A stretch of DNA of 64,000 nt, taken from Isosphaera pallida ATCC 43644. GTDB taxonomy: Bacteria > Planctomycetota > Planctomycetia > Isosphaerales > Isosphaeraceae. The translations under genes and the position numbers were made by a program. Below the pieces are notes generated by a model that was given only the letters and a program-made list of their open reading frames with translations, was not told where the DNA came from and searched no databases. Below, piece by piece: positions 27,687 to 36,475 of this stretch (positions are counted from its first letter, which is position 1; each line of letters begins with the position of its first letter). The DNA lies in contig NC_014962.1 of the NCBI RefSeq assembly GCF_000186345.1, forward strand, positions 1,054,001 through 1,118,000, read 5' to 3'.

Positions 27687-29291
27687 TTAGACCAGTTCCT
27701 CGATGCTGTCGATGAGACGATCAATCACCGTCTCATCGGTACGGGGGTTAAAGAACACCGCCTTCCAAGCCGGCAGGCTCAGCCCGTGCGGCTTGTAGCC
27801 AATGTTGGTGGTGAAACTCAGACGGGCGTCGTTGCGGGGATCCATCGTCTTTTCGCGTTTCTCGAACAGCCTACGGACTTCGGAGGCGAACCGGGCATAG
27901 CGTTCGGGGGTCATGGTTCCCTCTTCGACCTCGCGGTGGATCGCCTTGGCGTCGCGTCCCTTGGCGTACACTTGGAAGACGACGCTGGGTCCGGTGGTGT
28001 CGCGGTTGAGGACTTTGCAGTAGTCCAGGCGTTCAAGGCGGTCCTTGAGTTTGTCGGCCAATTCCAAGGAACGGGCCACGAGAAGTTGCCAGCCGGTGAG
28101 TCCGAGGCCGTTGAGCGAGGCCATGACGGTGTAGGGACCAAGGCCCGGCCGTGAACACTCTAGCGAGAACAACGCCGGATCGCGCCTAGGGTCGGCCCCA
28201 GCGAAATAGGGCGTCTCGGCCACCGAGCGGCTGAGATACTTGAGGTCGGACTTTTGGTTGACGATGAACGCGCTGGCGGGATAATGTCCCCAACCCATCT
28301 TGTGGAAATCGAGTGTAACGCTGTCGGCGTAACGAAGTCCTCGGGCGTGCTTGACGGCCCGTTTGAGCAAGGCGAGCAAATCGGGAGAAAAATGAAGGGG
28401 GTTGTCGTTGAAGTCGTAAGCGCTGAAGAAGGCGAGAACCCAACCCACCGCGGCATCCACATGCAGATGGGGGCGGGGTTGGCCGTGACGGTCGGCGGTT
28501 TCGTCCAGAATCGCCCGGATGCCCTCCACGTCGTCCACACCGAAGGCGTCGGTGGTGCCGAAGGTGGGGATGACGAAGGCCACCTTGTCGCCCCGTTGGT
28601 AGCACCGGTCCAGAGTTTCGGCAAATCGGTCCAGGCGCATCGCCAACGACGGATCGGTAGGGATCGCCAAGAGGTTGTCGGTCCCCATGCCGGTCCAACC
28701 GGCGATGGTCTGGTTGCAGTAATGACTGGCTTCTGACACGATTCCCACCACCCGGCCCCATTCACGCAGACCCTGACGCATCGCGCCAGGGACCACCTTC
28801 TCGATGCCGATGCGAGCTCCGTACATATTCGAGATCGTGCCGCCGATCGTGAAAATGCCCCAGGGGTCGCGGGTGTGGTAGAAAAGCAAGTTGGCCAGGG
28901 CGGTGACTGATTTGACTTCCAGCTCGTTGGAGCGTTGGGCGTAGGTGTCCGTGCAGAGGTTGGGGTTTTTGAGCAGGCAAGCGACCGCGCCGACGAACGA
29001 GGCGTAGTTGGCCGGTCCCCGGACATTCTCGAGATGTAGCGGGCTGGACCAGCCGTCGGTTCCCCAAAAATAGGGGAAGATCGCGTCGCGGGCGTCTTTG
29101 AGGTTGCCGGGCAGGATGTGGATTTCCGGGTTGGCCTGGGCGGTCTCGTAGTTCTGCGACATGGCGTGGACGGGCGGCAAAGTCTCCTCGGCCGAGAGGG
29201 CCGCCAGCAGTTCTTGAAGGATTTCGGTCAAAGCCGCTGGGTCGCAGGTGAAGAAATTCTTGACAACGTGATCGTACTTGGCGCGGTCCAT
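27687..29291 (-). CDS. PLP-dependent group II decarboxylase-like protein
   Basis: Encodes 534 residues of the pyridoxal-phosphate decarboxylase family (glutamate, tyrosine, diaminobutyrate and related). Key marks: GGTISNMYGARIG, HYCNQTIAGWTGMG, PHLHVDAAVGW (Asp contacting the PLP ring nitrogen), and SVTLDFHKMGWGHYPASAF with the PLP lysine near residue 330. The C-terminal domain ends with SFTTNIGYKPHGLSLPAWKAVFFNPRT (first and last parts visible). Amine product unknown. It starts at ATG 29291 and is followed 18 bp later by the SDR gene, so the product may be made by decarboxylation then reduction or oxidation (inference). Confidence 0.9.
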   Translation of the reverse strand: MDRAKYDHVVKNFFTCDPAALTEILQELLAALSAEETLPPVHAMSQNYETAQANPEIHILPGNLKDARDAIFPYFWGTDGWSSPLHLENVRGPANYASFVGAVACLLKNPNLCTDTYAQRSNELEVKSVTALANLLFYHTRDPWGIFTIGGTISNMYGARIGIEKVVPGAMRQGLREWGRVVGIVSEASHYCNQTIAGWTGMGTDNLLAIPTDPSLAMRLDRFAETLDRCYQRGDKVAFVIPTFGTTDAFGVDDVEGIRAILDETADRHGQPRPHLHVDAAVGWVLAFFSAYDFNDNPLHFSPDLLALLKRAVKHARGLRYADSVTLDFHKMGWGHYPASAFIVNQKSDLKYLSRSVAETPYFAGADPRRDPALFSLECSRPGLGPYTVMASLNGLGLTGWQLLVARSLELADKLKDRLERLDYCKVLNRDTTGPSVVFQVYAKGRDAKAIHREVEEGTMTPERYARFASEVRRLFEKREKTMDPRNDARLSFTTNIGYKPHGLSLPAWKAVFFNPRTDETVIDRLIDSIEELV

Positions 29292-29619
29292 CAGGTCGAA
29301 ACCTTCCGAATCGGGGCCGCGACGCGGACTCGCCCCTCGTCCGCGACCGACCTCGACCAGAGAGAAGCCGGGGCCAACGGCGAAGGGTACGAACCGCGCC
29401 CGCCGCCGTCATTCTATCCGATCGGTCGATTCGGGCGAATCTTCTTGAAGACCGCTCTGGCCCAGTCCGGGCAATCGGGTGGGCCGGCGCGCTACGAGAG
29501 CCTGTCTCTGGAACGCGCCGGCCAGTTTTTTCTCGTCACGTCCCATGGGATCACCCCGCCCAAAGCCGAGCGATGGTTAATCGCAGGGAGAAAGGGACGC
29601 CTCGTTGTCCACTTGGCAT
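29292..29619. other. Gap holding a plus-strand terminator, no protein gene seen
   Basis: This 328-bp gap lies between two minus-strand genes. It should contain the decarboxylase promoter. A strong plus-strand terminator at 29482-29531 has no plus-strand gene before it in the window. No convincing protein ORF was found. Confidence 0.45.
29482..29531 (+). terminator. Rho-independent terminator, plus strand, orphan
   Basis: Perfect 10-bp arms GGCCGGCGCG (29482-29491) and CGCGCCGGCC (29514-29523) enclose an inner GAGA/TCTC stem and are followed by AG and T6 (29526-29531). This is a textbook intrinsic terminator read on the plus strand. On the minus strand the same stem has no T-tract after it. 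Both flanking genes are on the minus strand, so the transcript it ends is unknown. Confidence 0.75.
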
Positions 29620-30321
29620 TTACGCCGCGTTGTGGTCAAGGCGGTTGCGGTTTCGCAAGCGGACCGCCACGCCCAGGCCGATCACGCCCGCCAGGACAAG
29701 GGTGGACGGTTCGGGAATGGCGTCGCTGCCGTTTTGGGGTACGCGATCACCATTGAGGGTGAACAGCGGGTTGGCCGGTTGGCCCAGGCGATAGGTGCCG
29801 GCCGTGCTGGTAGCCCCAAAGCCGTAGAGCCGGAACTCCACCGTACCGGTCACGCCGGTGAGGCTCGACAAGTTCACCGAGATCGGACCAGAAGTCGAGG
29901 CGAACGAGGCAACCACCGCGGTGTCCACAAAACCACCAATGCTGGTCAGCAAGTTGATGGTCGACGGACCGGTGCCGGAGACTTGTTGGTTGTAGTCTAA
30001 TGTGGTCAGATTGAAGACAGTCGAACCAAAGTTGATCGTAAACGAATAATAATCATCATTTGTAATTGCGTTGGCAATTGTGCCGCCTAAGGTCCAGCCG
30101 TTGGAGTTGATCGAGGTGGCGCCCGCGTTGGGTCCCAGCCCAGGGCCCCGAATGATGTCACCGGCGGTCACGCCCGGGGCCGTGGTTGCCACCGCCTGGC
30201 TGGCTTGATTGCCGGGTTGGCCCGTGAAATTGTACTGAGCGATGACCTCGGCCTGGACCGGCGCAGCGGCCAGAGCGGCCACGATTAGGGCGGTCAGGCC
30301 GCGTTGGATCAAAAAAGCCAT
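29620..30321 (-). CDS. PEP-CTERM sorting-domain protein
   Basis: Encodes 233 residues. Signal peptide: MAFLIQRGLTALIVAALAAA then PVQA, starting at ATG 30321 (the frame is open further up to 30507 without sense). The middle is Gly/Thr/Asn/Ser-rich beta structure (FTINFGSTVFNLTTLDYNQQ, then VEFRLYGFGATSTAGTY). The C-terminus is a full PEP-CTERM signal: IPEPSTLVLAGVIGLGVAVR then LRNRNR. Such proteins are exported, processed by an exosortase and placed on the cell surface or in matrix. No exosortase is in the window. Likely a surface or matrix protein; function otherwise unknown. Confidence 0.92.
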   Translation of the reverse strand: MAFLIQRGLTALIVAALAAAPVQAEVIAQYNFTGQPGNQASQAVATTAPGVTAGDIIRGPGLGPNAGATSINSNGWTLGGTIANAITNDDYYSFTINFGSTVFNLTTLDYNQQVSGTGPSTINLLTSIGGFVDTAVVASFASTSGPISVNLSSLTGVTGTVEFRLYGFGATSTAGTYRLGQPANPLFTLNGDRVPQNGSDAIPEPSTLVLAGVIGLGVAVRLRNRNRLDHNAA

Positions 30322-30615
30322 AAGCGTGTCTCGCTTTCTCGAAAAGACTTCGGAATCGAAACGGGATCCGGAGCGGAGCAAACTTCGGTCAGGCTCTCGC
30401 TCGGAGAACTCCCGTGACGAAGTTCGCGCGACGCTCCCAAAGTGGGTGACCGGGCGCTCAACCCAATCACCCACCTCAGTTTGCGCTTTGATTTTGCCTA
30501 ATTTCACGAACGGGCGATTGAAGTTTTGATGAAATTAACCAGGAGCCAAAAATAAAGAATTTATTCCCAGTTTTCGGTTTGATTGATGCGTTTGCTGGTC
30601 GAATTCAGGTCGAAT
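30322..30615 (-). promoter_or_regulatory. Upstream region of the PEP-CTERM gene
   Basis: This is 294 bp between two minus-strand genes. The part at 30531-30600 is clearly AT-richer than its surroundings (AAAAATAAAGAATTTATT) and could hold promoter elements. The direct repeat TCGAATTCAGG/TCGAATTCA occurs at about 30599-30618. No RNA gene or clear terminator was seen. Confidence 0.4.
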
Positions 30616-33264
30616 TCAATCGTCGTCACTGATGCCGACCTGGTTGGGTCGAATGATTTCGGCTTCCTCTTCCGGGTCGTCGAATTGACTGGGGGCGTCT
30701 CCGGGTCGGTCGGGGTAGGGGATTTTGCCTTTGTGGATGGAGTACCAATTGATGCGGTTGAGCCAGTAGGGGTCAGCGCGATCCATCTTGGACCAGTCGA
30801 GGGAGAGGGTTTTTTCGAGCCAGTAGCGGTCGGCCTCGGTCATGTCGGCTCCCGAGGGGTTGCGTTCGTCGAGTGGGATGTTGGCGGGGACGGCCTGATA
30901 GGGGGTGAGGTTGGGGGTGTCGGTGAAGCAGAGGTTGAGCGGGTCGGCCAGGGCGTCGAATCGATTCATGGGGTCGAGACCGAGCATCAGTTCGATGGTG
31001 CGTAGCATCGAGACGGTGGTGTAGAACGACGAATCGACGAATTGGCGTTTGACGTAAGGGGAGATCGCCATGAACACGGTGCGGTGGCCGTCCACGTGGT
31101 CGGGGCCGGATTGGGCATCGTCCTCGATGACGAGGATGCAAGTCTTAGCCCATTGGGGGGACTTGGAGACTGCTTCGACGATCCGGCCTAGCGCCAGGTC
31201 GTTGTCGGCCATCATGGCGCGGGGGGTCGGATAGCGGGGGTTGGTGCCTTCGGCGTGGTCGCAGGGCAGGGACAGGATCATGAGGTTGGGCACACGGTTT
31301 TCGGCGGAGAGGCGTTGATAGTCTTCGATAAACAGATCGGCTCGGTGTTGGTCGGACTGCCAGAGGGGCCAGTACATGTAGTTGGGATGGATGTGGGGTT
31401 GGAGCGAGGGGATGTTGGTGACTGCCTCGAACCGGAACTTGCCGGTCTGTTGTTGACGGTCCTCCCAGACCTCGAACCAGTCTTTGGGTTCGGGCACGAC
31501 TCGGTTTTTCTCGTCGTCGCAAAACTCGCCGTAGACCCGCAGCGTTTTGTTCTTGCGGAGCGCAGCATCCCAGATTGCCCCTGCGCCGGAGAAGACCATC
31601 GGATCGGCTCCGTCGTCGGAATAGCTGCGGGAGTAGCCGACGTAGAACCGTTCTAGGTAGTCGTTGGCCAGTCCCTGAGTAGACCACTGGTGGCCGTCGG
31701 CGGAGTTGGTGCCGGAGACGTATCCATTGTCGAACAGGGTGAACTCGCGAGCGAGTTTGCGATGGTTGGGCATCACCGTTTCACCCAGCGAGCAGAGTTT
31801 GGGGTCGCCGTTGCCTTGGGGCAGGTCGCCGAAGACCTCGTCGTAGGTGCGGTTTTCCTTGATGATGTAGATGACGTGCTCGATTGCCCCCTGGTACACT
31901 TTGAGGGGGGGCACACTTAGAGGGGTTTTCCAGCGGTTGTGAGCGACCACCTTCTTGGTTTCGGTGGCGAGGTCTTCGCTCAGGTCCAACACGCTGACGG
32001 TTCCTTGGAAATCGTGGGCGTTGCCGGCTTGACCCATTAGGGTGCGGGCTACCGAGCCGTTCCCCTTGGTGTTGAGGACGTAGGCGAACCGCCCGTCGGC
32101 GGTCAGTTCGATGGCGGTGGGGAAGTAGCCCACCGGACGAAACCCGCGAATCGCGCTGGTCGTCAGGTCAAGTTCGGCCACCGCGTTGTCGCCACCGTTG
32201 CAGATATAAAGCGTGTCACCCCGGATCGCCAGGGCGTTGGGCATCGAGCCGGCCACCTTGAGGTTGGCGTAGGTGATCGGCAGACGACGGACGACCTCCC
32301 CCTTGGTTAGATCGACTTCTACCACGGTGTCGCTCAGCGCGCAGGCGACGAAGGCCCGATCCCCCTTGACGGCGATCGAGGAGGGGTGCAAATCGACCTC
32401 GATGTGACGGGTGGGACCACCCGAGCGATCGACCAAGCTGATGGTACCCGAGGCGGCCGCGCCCCGCTCGTCGATCAGAATCGGAATCTGGTCGGACAGT
32501 TGGACCCGCTCCCCCTCGCGGGCGAACCGGCCGCCCCAGTTAGAGACAACCAACGTTTGTTCATCTTCGGAGAGTCGAACCTCGAATGGCAGATTTTGGA
32601 CTGGATGCTCACGGGCCACTACACGTTGAGCGACATCCAGTTCCACGACAGCGTTGCGGTTGACCGCCGCGACGAACAAAGTTTGGCCATCCTTGGTGAA
32701 TGCCATACCGCCGGGCACTGGGTTTTTCTCGCCGTCGGCTACGAGCCTGATTACCCCGTCCTCCTTGAGCGTTTTGGTGTCGCGGTCGCGGCGGAAGAGT
32801 TTGAGAAACCCCTGATCGGTTGAGGCAACCAGGAGTGATCCGTCGGGACTCCAGGCGATGCCTCGGAACGCAGCGCTGGCGTTGAGTGGACGGTTCGAGT
32901 CGGCTATCACCTCGCGGGTGGTCGCGTTGATCAAAAAGACCTCGCGCTTATGCAACACCGCCACCACGTCGCCCGCCGGACTGATCGCAAGATCAATCGG
33001 TCGTCCCGAGAAGGCGATCGTCCCCGGCTCGATCCTCTGACCAGACGAGACGATAAACGACCCGTCCGGCTGCTTGCCGAGATAGACCGTGCCCAGCTTG
33101 ACCGCGCCGACACCCAGACCTGCGGCAACGACCGCCAGCGTCACCGCCAGCCCCGCAGCGCGGAACCAATCCCGCATTCCCCGGGGTGGGGTTGGCGATG
33201 GTTGGTCCGAAGACGTTTGGTGTTGGATGCTAGAGCCGTGAGATTCTGTTTGAGAGGTCATCAT
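30616..33264 (-). CDS. YncE-type beta-propeller fused to phosphoesterase (alkaline phosphatase-like)
   Basis: Encodes 882 residues. One membrane anchor lies near residues 30-55 (AAGLAVTLAVVAAGLGVGAV). Residues ~60-450 are YVTN/YncE propeller blades (LVVSNWGGRFA, VAELDLTTSAIRGF, FAYVLNTKGNGSVA). Residues ~460-800 are a PF04185-type phosphoesterase, alkaline phosphatase superfamily: IEHVIYIIKENRTYDEVFGD, NSADGHQWSTQGLANDY, then LVIEDDAQSGPDHVDGHRT. The latter holds metal-binding Asp and His. It probably acts in the periplasm on a phosphoester such as a phospholipid; substrate unknown. The tail is acidic. The domain order matches known planctomycete bifunctional proteins. Start ATG 33264. Confidence 0.92.
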   Translation of the reverse strand: MMTSQTESHGSSIQHQTSSDQPSPTPPRGMRDWFRAAGLAVTLAVVAAGLGVGAVKLGTVYLGKQPDGSFIVSSGQRIEPGTIAFSGRPIDLAISPAGDVVAVLHKREVFLINATTREVIADSNRPLNASAAFRGIAWSPDGSLLVASTDQGFLKLFRRDRDTKTLKEDGVIRLVADGEKNPVPGGMAFTKDGQTLFVAAVNRNAVVELDVAQRVVAREHPVQNLPFEVRLSEDEQTLVVSNWGGRFAREGERVQLSDQIPILIDERGAAASGTISLVDRSGGPTRHIEVDLHPSSIAVKGDRAFVACALSDTVVEVDLTKGEVVRRLPITYANLKVAGSMPNALAIRGDTLYICNGGDNAVAELDLTTSAIRGFRPVGYFPTAIELTADGRFAYVLNTKGNGSVARTLMGQAGNAHDFQGTVSVLDLSEDLATETKKVVAHNRWKTPLSVPPLKVYQGAIEHVIYIIKENRTYDEVFGDLPQGNGDPKLCSLGETVMPNHRKLAREFTLFDNGYVSGTNSADGHQWSTQGLANDYLERFYVGYSRSYSDDGADPMVFSGAGAIWDAALRKNKTLRVYGEFCDDEKNRVVPEPKDWFEVWEDRQQQTGKFRFEAVTNIPSLQPHIHPNYMYWPLWQSDQHRADLFIEDYQRLSAENRVPNLMILSLPCDHAEGTNPRYPTPRAMMADNDLALGRIVEAVSKSPQWAKTCILVIEDDAQSGPDHVDGHRTVFMAISPYVKRQFVDSSFYTTVSMLRTIELMLGLDPMNRFDALADPLNLCFTDTPNLTPYQAVPANIPLDERNPSGADMTEADRYWLEKTLSLDWSKMDRADPYWLNRINWYSIHKGKIPYPDRPGDAPSQFDDPEEEAEIIRPNQVGISDDD

Positions 33265-33413
33265 GTCGTTTTACCTTGATCGATGGGGACCTCGACTCGA
33301 CCCGTTGGACCTCAACCGCGAGATCCAACCATCGCCCCACCTTATCGCCGACCCCGACGCGGCAAACAACCTTCAAGCCTCCAGTTTGCGGCGGATTCGT
33401 GGAAATTTCATGT

Positions 33414-34038
33414 TCATGGTGACTGAGCAAGTGGAGAAGGTTTGGATGGTTGCGGAGTCTTTTTCATCAAGGTCCATTTCCCAGAGGAAAAAACCACCTC
33501 AAATTGGTTCAGCCTCGGTTCTTGGGATAATTGCGGCGGGAGTTGCGAGCAAAGCAAGAAATCCACCTCGTCGAGCAACTCTGGATATTGGCCGTGCTTG
33601 AAAAAGAGAGTCGCCTTCTCCATTCGGACGTTGAATTGGGGTGTATTATATGCATGTCCATAGAATGTTCGTAATTTTGTATACACAGGAATCAAGTATC
33701 CTTGTTTCGCCGTCTCAGTGAGAACGAGCCCGTCATGGTTTCCCAAATCAAGCCAACGCAAAACTTCAACAAGATCGTCTAGTTCGTTTTTGTTTTTAAA
33801 CTTTATACTCAAATATGCGATTGTTGGCAGAAAGGTGAAAATTATGAGGAAAATTAAATACCAAAAAAAATCTCGAATTCACATCGCCGGGTTCCGGCCA
33901 GGACTTACCGATTCGCAACCAAGAGATGAAGACCATGAGGCAGCCAAGAAACAAACCGACCGCTGTGCTAATCACACTCCATTTCCAAAGGGAGTTCAAA
34001 TCGGTTTGGATATCATATCCCGGTTGAGTATTGTTCAT
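33414..34038 (-). CDS. Two-helix membrane protein split by an apparent frameshift
   Basis: ATG 34038, with AGGAG 8 bases upstream, opens a frame with one membrane helix (WSVISTAVGLFLGCLMVFISW). This frame stops at 33796. A second open frame (one base shifted) runs on to 33414. If one T is dropped from the T8 tract (33863-33870), the two join into a ~207-residue protein with a second, very hydrophobic helix (FFWYLIFLIIFTFLPTIAYL) and a soluble tail (VLRWLDLGNHDGLVLTETAK). Without the shift that helix is lost and the downstream frame has no good start: the only candidate is TTG 33812, inside the helix. It may be a pseudogene, transcriptional slippage, or a base error. Base composition is AT-rich against its neighbours. 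No family recognised. Confidence 0.6.
33863..33870 (-). other. T8 homopolymer at the frameshift site
   Basis: Eight A on the plus strand (T8 in the coding strand) sit exactly where the reading frame must shift by one base to join the two halves of the 33414-34038 gene. Such tracts cause polymerase slippage and also sequencing errors. Confidence 0.6.
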
Positions 34039-34062
34039 GGATAGTGCTCCTAAGGAACAAGC

Positions 34063-34944
34063 TCACAACCAAATCTTGAGCCGTCCTCTAAGCGAGTTGG
34101 GCAGCTTGCGTTCCACAGCGCGATGGATTTGGTTGGCCGGTTGGCGGGTGCTGAAGTGCGAGGCGATGATGATTTGATTCTCGAAGGCGTCGGCTCGGGC
34201 GAGGATGTCGTCCAGATGGGTGTGACCGAACTTGTGGATCAGAGCGGGACGCTCCTGAGCGGTCACAAACGTCATTTCCAAAATCAGGATCTCGGCCTTG
34301 AGGATGTCGGGGTGACAGTCGATCCCCTCGGGCGTGGTGTCGCCCAGGTAGCAGACTTTAGGAATGCGGATCTCGGCCGAAACCTCGACTCCGGAGAGCC
34401 GCAGGTCACGAATCTGGTCGCCGGTCAAATCGTGGTATTCAGGTTTGAGTTTCTTCCGACGTTCGTAAACGAGAAAGCCGAGTGAAGGGATGGTATGCTG
34501 GGTCGGCAGGGTGCGGACCACCAACTCACGCGAGAGTTCGATGTCCTGATGAGGTTCAACGCCGATGATCGCGGCGGGCAATGCGCCGCGATCGAGCCGT
34601 CGCATCGCCCGCAGGAGCGCTTGGACCGGCTCGACCCCCTCGCTAGGCAGATAGATCGTGGGTGGTTCCATCTTCATCAGACGGCGCCGCGAGACGTAGA
34701 CCGGCAAAGCGGCGATGTGGTCGAGGTGGGTGTGCGACACGAAATAGGTAGGGGTCGTCATGAACGACCACGGTTGCACCCCTAGATCAAAGCCGACCTT
34801 GAGTTCGGGCACCCGCCAGTAGGTCTGCACGGCGGCCCGTGAGTAACCCTCGATGGTCAGGCCGTTGTGCGTCAGACTCAAGACCGGGGCGTTGTCCACG
34901 GTCACATCGGCCGAGTCGGGCAGGGCGTCATACCCTTCCTCCAT
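34063..34944 (-). CDS. Metallo-beta-lactamase-fold hydrolase (RNase Z-like)
   Basis: Encodes 293 residues. MBL metal motif: FVSHTHLDHIAALPVYVSRR near residue 70, with later metal ligands in VVRTLPTQHTIPSLG, CYLGDTTPEG, FGHTHLDD and IIIASHFSTR. This order resembles the RNase Z/ElaC branch, which includes tRNA 3'-end nucleases, but the usual RNase Z N-terminus differs, so it may act on another phosphodiester. Start ATG 34944. The frameshifted gene follows 24 bp later on the same strand. Confidence 0.82.
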   Translation of the reverse strand: MEEGYDALPDSADVTVDNAPVLSLTHNGLTIEGYSRAAVQTYWRVPELKVGFDLGVQPWSFMTTPTYFVSHTHLDHIAALPVYVSRRRLMKMEPPTIYLPSEGVEPVQALLRAMRRLDRGALPAAIIGVEPHQDIELSRELVVRTLPTQHTIPSLGFLVYERRKKLKPEYHDLTGDQIRDLRLSGVEVSAEIRIPKVCYLGDTTPEGIDCHPDILKAEILILEMTFVTAQERPALIHKFGHTHLDDILARADAFENQIIIASHFSTRQPANQIHRAVERKLPNSLRGRLKIWL

Positions 34945-35040
34945 CGTCGCGCCCTCCTCTAAGCCGGCTAGTCCCCCGCGTCCATGAAGTGGACATTCGA
35001 CAAGGCAATAGGGACGTAAGTGAGATGGAACCGCATTTGG

Positions 35041-35697
35041 TTACTTGACCAGTTCCACCGGAGTGGTTTGGTCACGCGACATGAGATAGGCTACCAACGC
35101 CTTGGCGTCGTCGGTGGGGACGATCTCGTATCCTTTGGCGGGTTTGAGCTGGGCGGGGAGTCCCTTGAAGTCCCAGGGGATCAAGTTGCCCTGAGGGTCG
35201 CGGGTTTTGAGCACGTCCTGGCTAGGTTGACCCACGATCTTGCGGTATTCGTAAAGGTGACGGAATGAGGGCATGATCGAGTTGGGGGATTCGGAGCGGG
35301 GATAGAAAAGGTGACGGTGATGCCAATTGGGGTCGGGCCGTCGAAGGGCGACATTGGTGAGGTCAGGTCCGTTGCGGTTGCCGCCCAGCAGGGGGGGGGA
35401 TTCGAACATGAGGTCGCCTGGGAGGGTGGGTCGGAGTCCCCAGCCGCGGGCGATGTCGCCGCCGATTGAGTCAGGTCGGACGAATTGGGTGTGACAGGCG
35501 GCACAACCGTTGGCGATGTACACTTGGCGGCCTTTTTCGGCGAGTCCGACCAGGGGAGCAGGGTAGGCGTTGGCTCCTTGCATCGGTTTGACGGGGACGA
35601 GGTTGGAGGTCTCCACGGTGGGGACGTAGGACAAGCCAAGCCATGTGGTCAGGCAGGTCAGGGACAAGCCCACGATCAGATAGGGACCGGAATTCAT
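35041..35697 (-). CDS. CcoO/FixO-like membrane-anchored monoheme cytochrome c
   Basis: Encodes 218 residues. An N-terminal membrane anchor (YLIVGLSLTCLTTWLGLSYV) is followed by heme motif NGCAACHTQFVRP near residue 70, ARGWGLRPTLPGDLMFESPP, LLGGNRNGPDLTNVALRRPD, and PNSIMPSFRHLYEY with the candidate axial Met. These match subunit II (CcoO/FixO) of cbb3-type cytochrome oxidases. No subunit I (CcoN) is next to it. It lies downstream of the actABCDEF operon on the same strand, so it could carry electrons from alternative complex III to an oxidase encoded elsewhere (inference). Start ATG 35697. Confidence 0.85.
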   Translation of the reverse strand: MNSGPYLIVGLSLTCLTTWLGLSYVPTVETSNLVPVKPMQGANAYPAPLVGLAEKGRQVYIANGCAACHTQFVRPDSIGGDIARGWGLRPTLPGDLMFESPPLLGGNRNGPDLTNVALRRPDPNWHHRHLFYPRSESPNSIMPSFRHLYEYRKIVGQPSQDVLKTRDPQGNLIPWDFKGLPAQLKPAKGYEIVPTDDAKALVAYLMSRDQTTPVELVK

Positions 35698-35911
35698 GGA
35701 TCAACCATCCTCGAAAATCGTCGGTACTTGGTTGTCCTTGTCAACAACGATTGCGCGAGAGGACGACGCGAGACAAGGCAACCGAAAAGGAACCGCAAAA
35801 TCGGCAAATGGGAGCAAACTGGAAATGAGTGCGTAAGTCGCGGGTTGAATGCGCCTCTGACTGGTTGAGGTCACGAGAACAAGGGGTGGTTGGAAACCAA
35901 GCGGCGTTGGT

Positions 35912-36268
35912 TCATGGGAGATGCTTGGGTTCGGGCGAATCGTCGGGACGAATCGGAGTGTTTGGGTCGAGTACGTTCAGGTTAGGACCGATTTGGGGGT
36001 GCAAGGTAGGATCCCGAGCCAGACGCTTCATGGCGTCGTCGATCTCCGACGTGGCGGGCTGGTCGGCGCGTTTGAGACGCTGAAGCTTCTCGATTCGTTC
36101 GTTTTCGTCGGGCGTGTTGACGACCGTGCGAGGATAACGCGCCACGGCCACCGCGATCAATCCCACCGCCACCACTCCTAGGATGACCATCCAGGAGGGG
36201 CCTCGGGATGTGGTGTCAAGGTCAGCCGGATCGACGGCGCGATCGGGAGAGGGAGCGGGACGGTCCAT
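35912..36268 (-). CDS. Small single-pass membrane protein after actF
   Basis: Encodes about 118 residues. There is one membrane helix ([20 protein letters not shown]) near residue 38, then a charged helix (NERIEKLQRLKRADQPATSE) and a Pro/Asn-rich end. It starts at ATG 36268 (MDRPAPSPDR), with GAGG upstream; TTG 36301 is a longer option. No family recognised. It lies 207 bp after actF and 214 bp before the CcoO-like gene on the same strand, so it may be an accessory respiratory subunit (inference). Confidence 0.6.
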   Translation of the reverse strand: MDRPAPSPDRAVDPADLDTTSRGPSWMVILGVVAVGLIAVAVARYPRTVVNTPDENERIEKLQRLKRADQPATSEIDDAMKRLARDPTLHPQIGPNLNVLDPNTPIRPDDSPEPKHLP

Positions 36269-36475
36269 GCGCGGCCTCGCCGACGGAGTGGGAGAGTTCA
36301 AGGAAAAAGGTTGGCAGACCTTTGAGAAACAATTTGAAGGGAGACGACGCGACGCTTCAAGGAAGCAAAAGGGAAAAAACGCCGCGCCGTCGGCCTCTTG
36401 AGATTGGGAGGTGACGGCGCGAGTGCGAAGTGTTGGGGGGAAGTCGCTCGTCGTTAGTTGGTAACGAGGGGGTGG

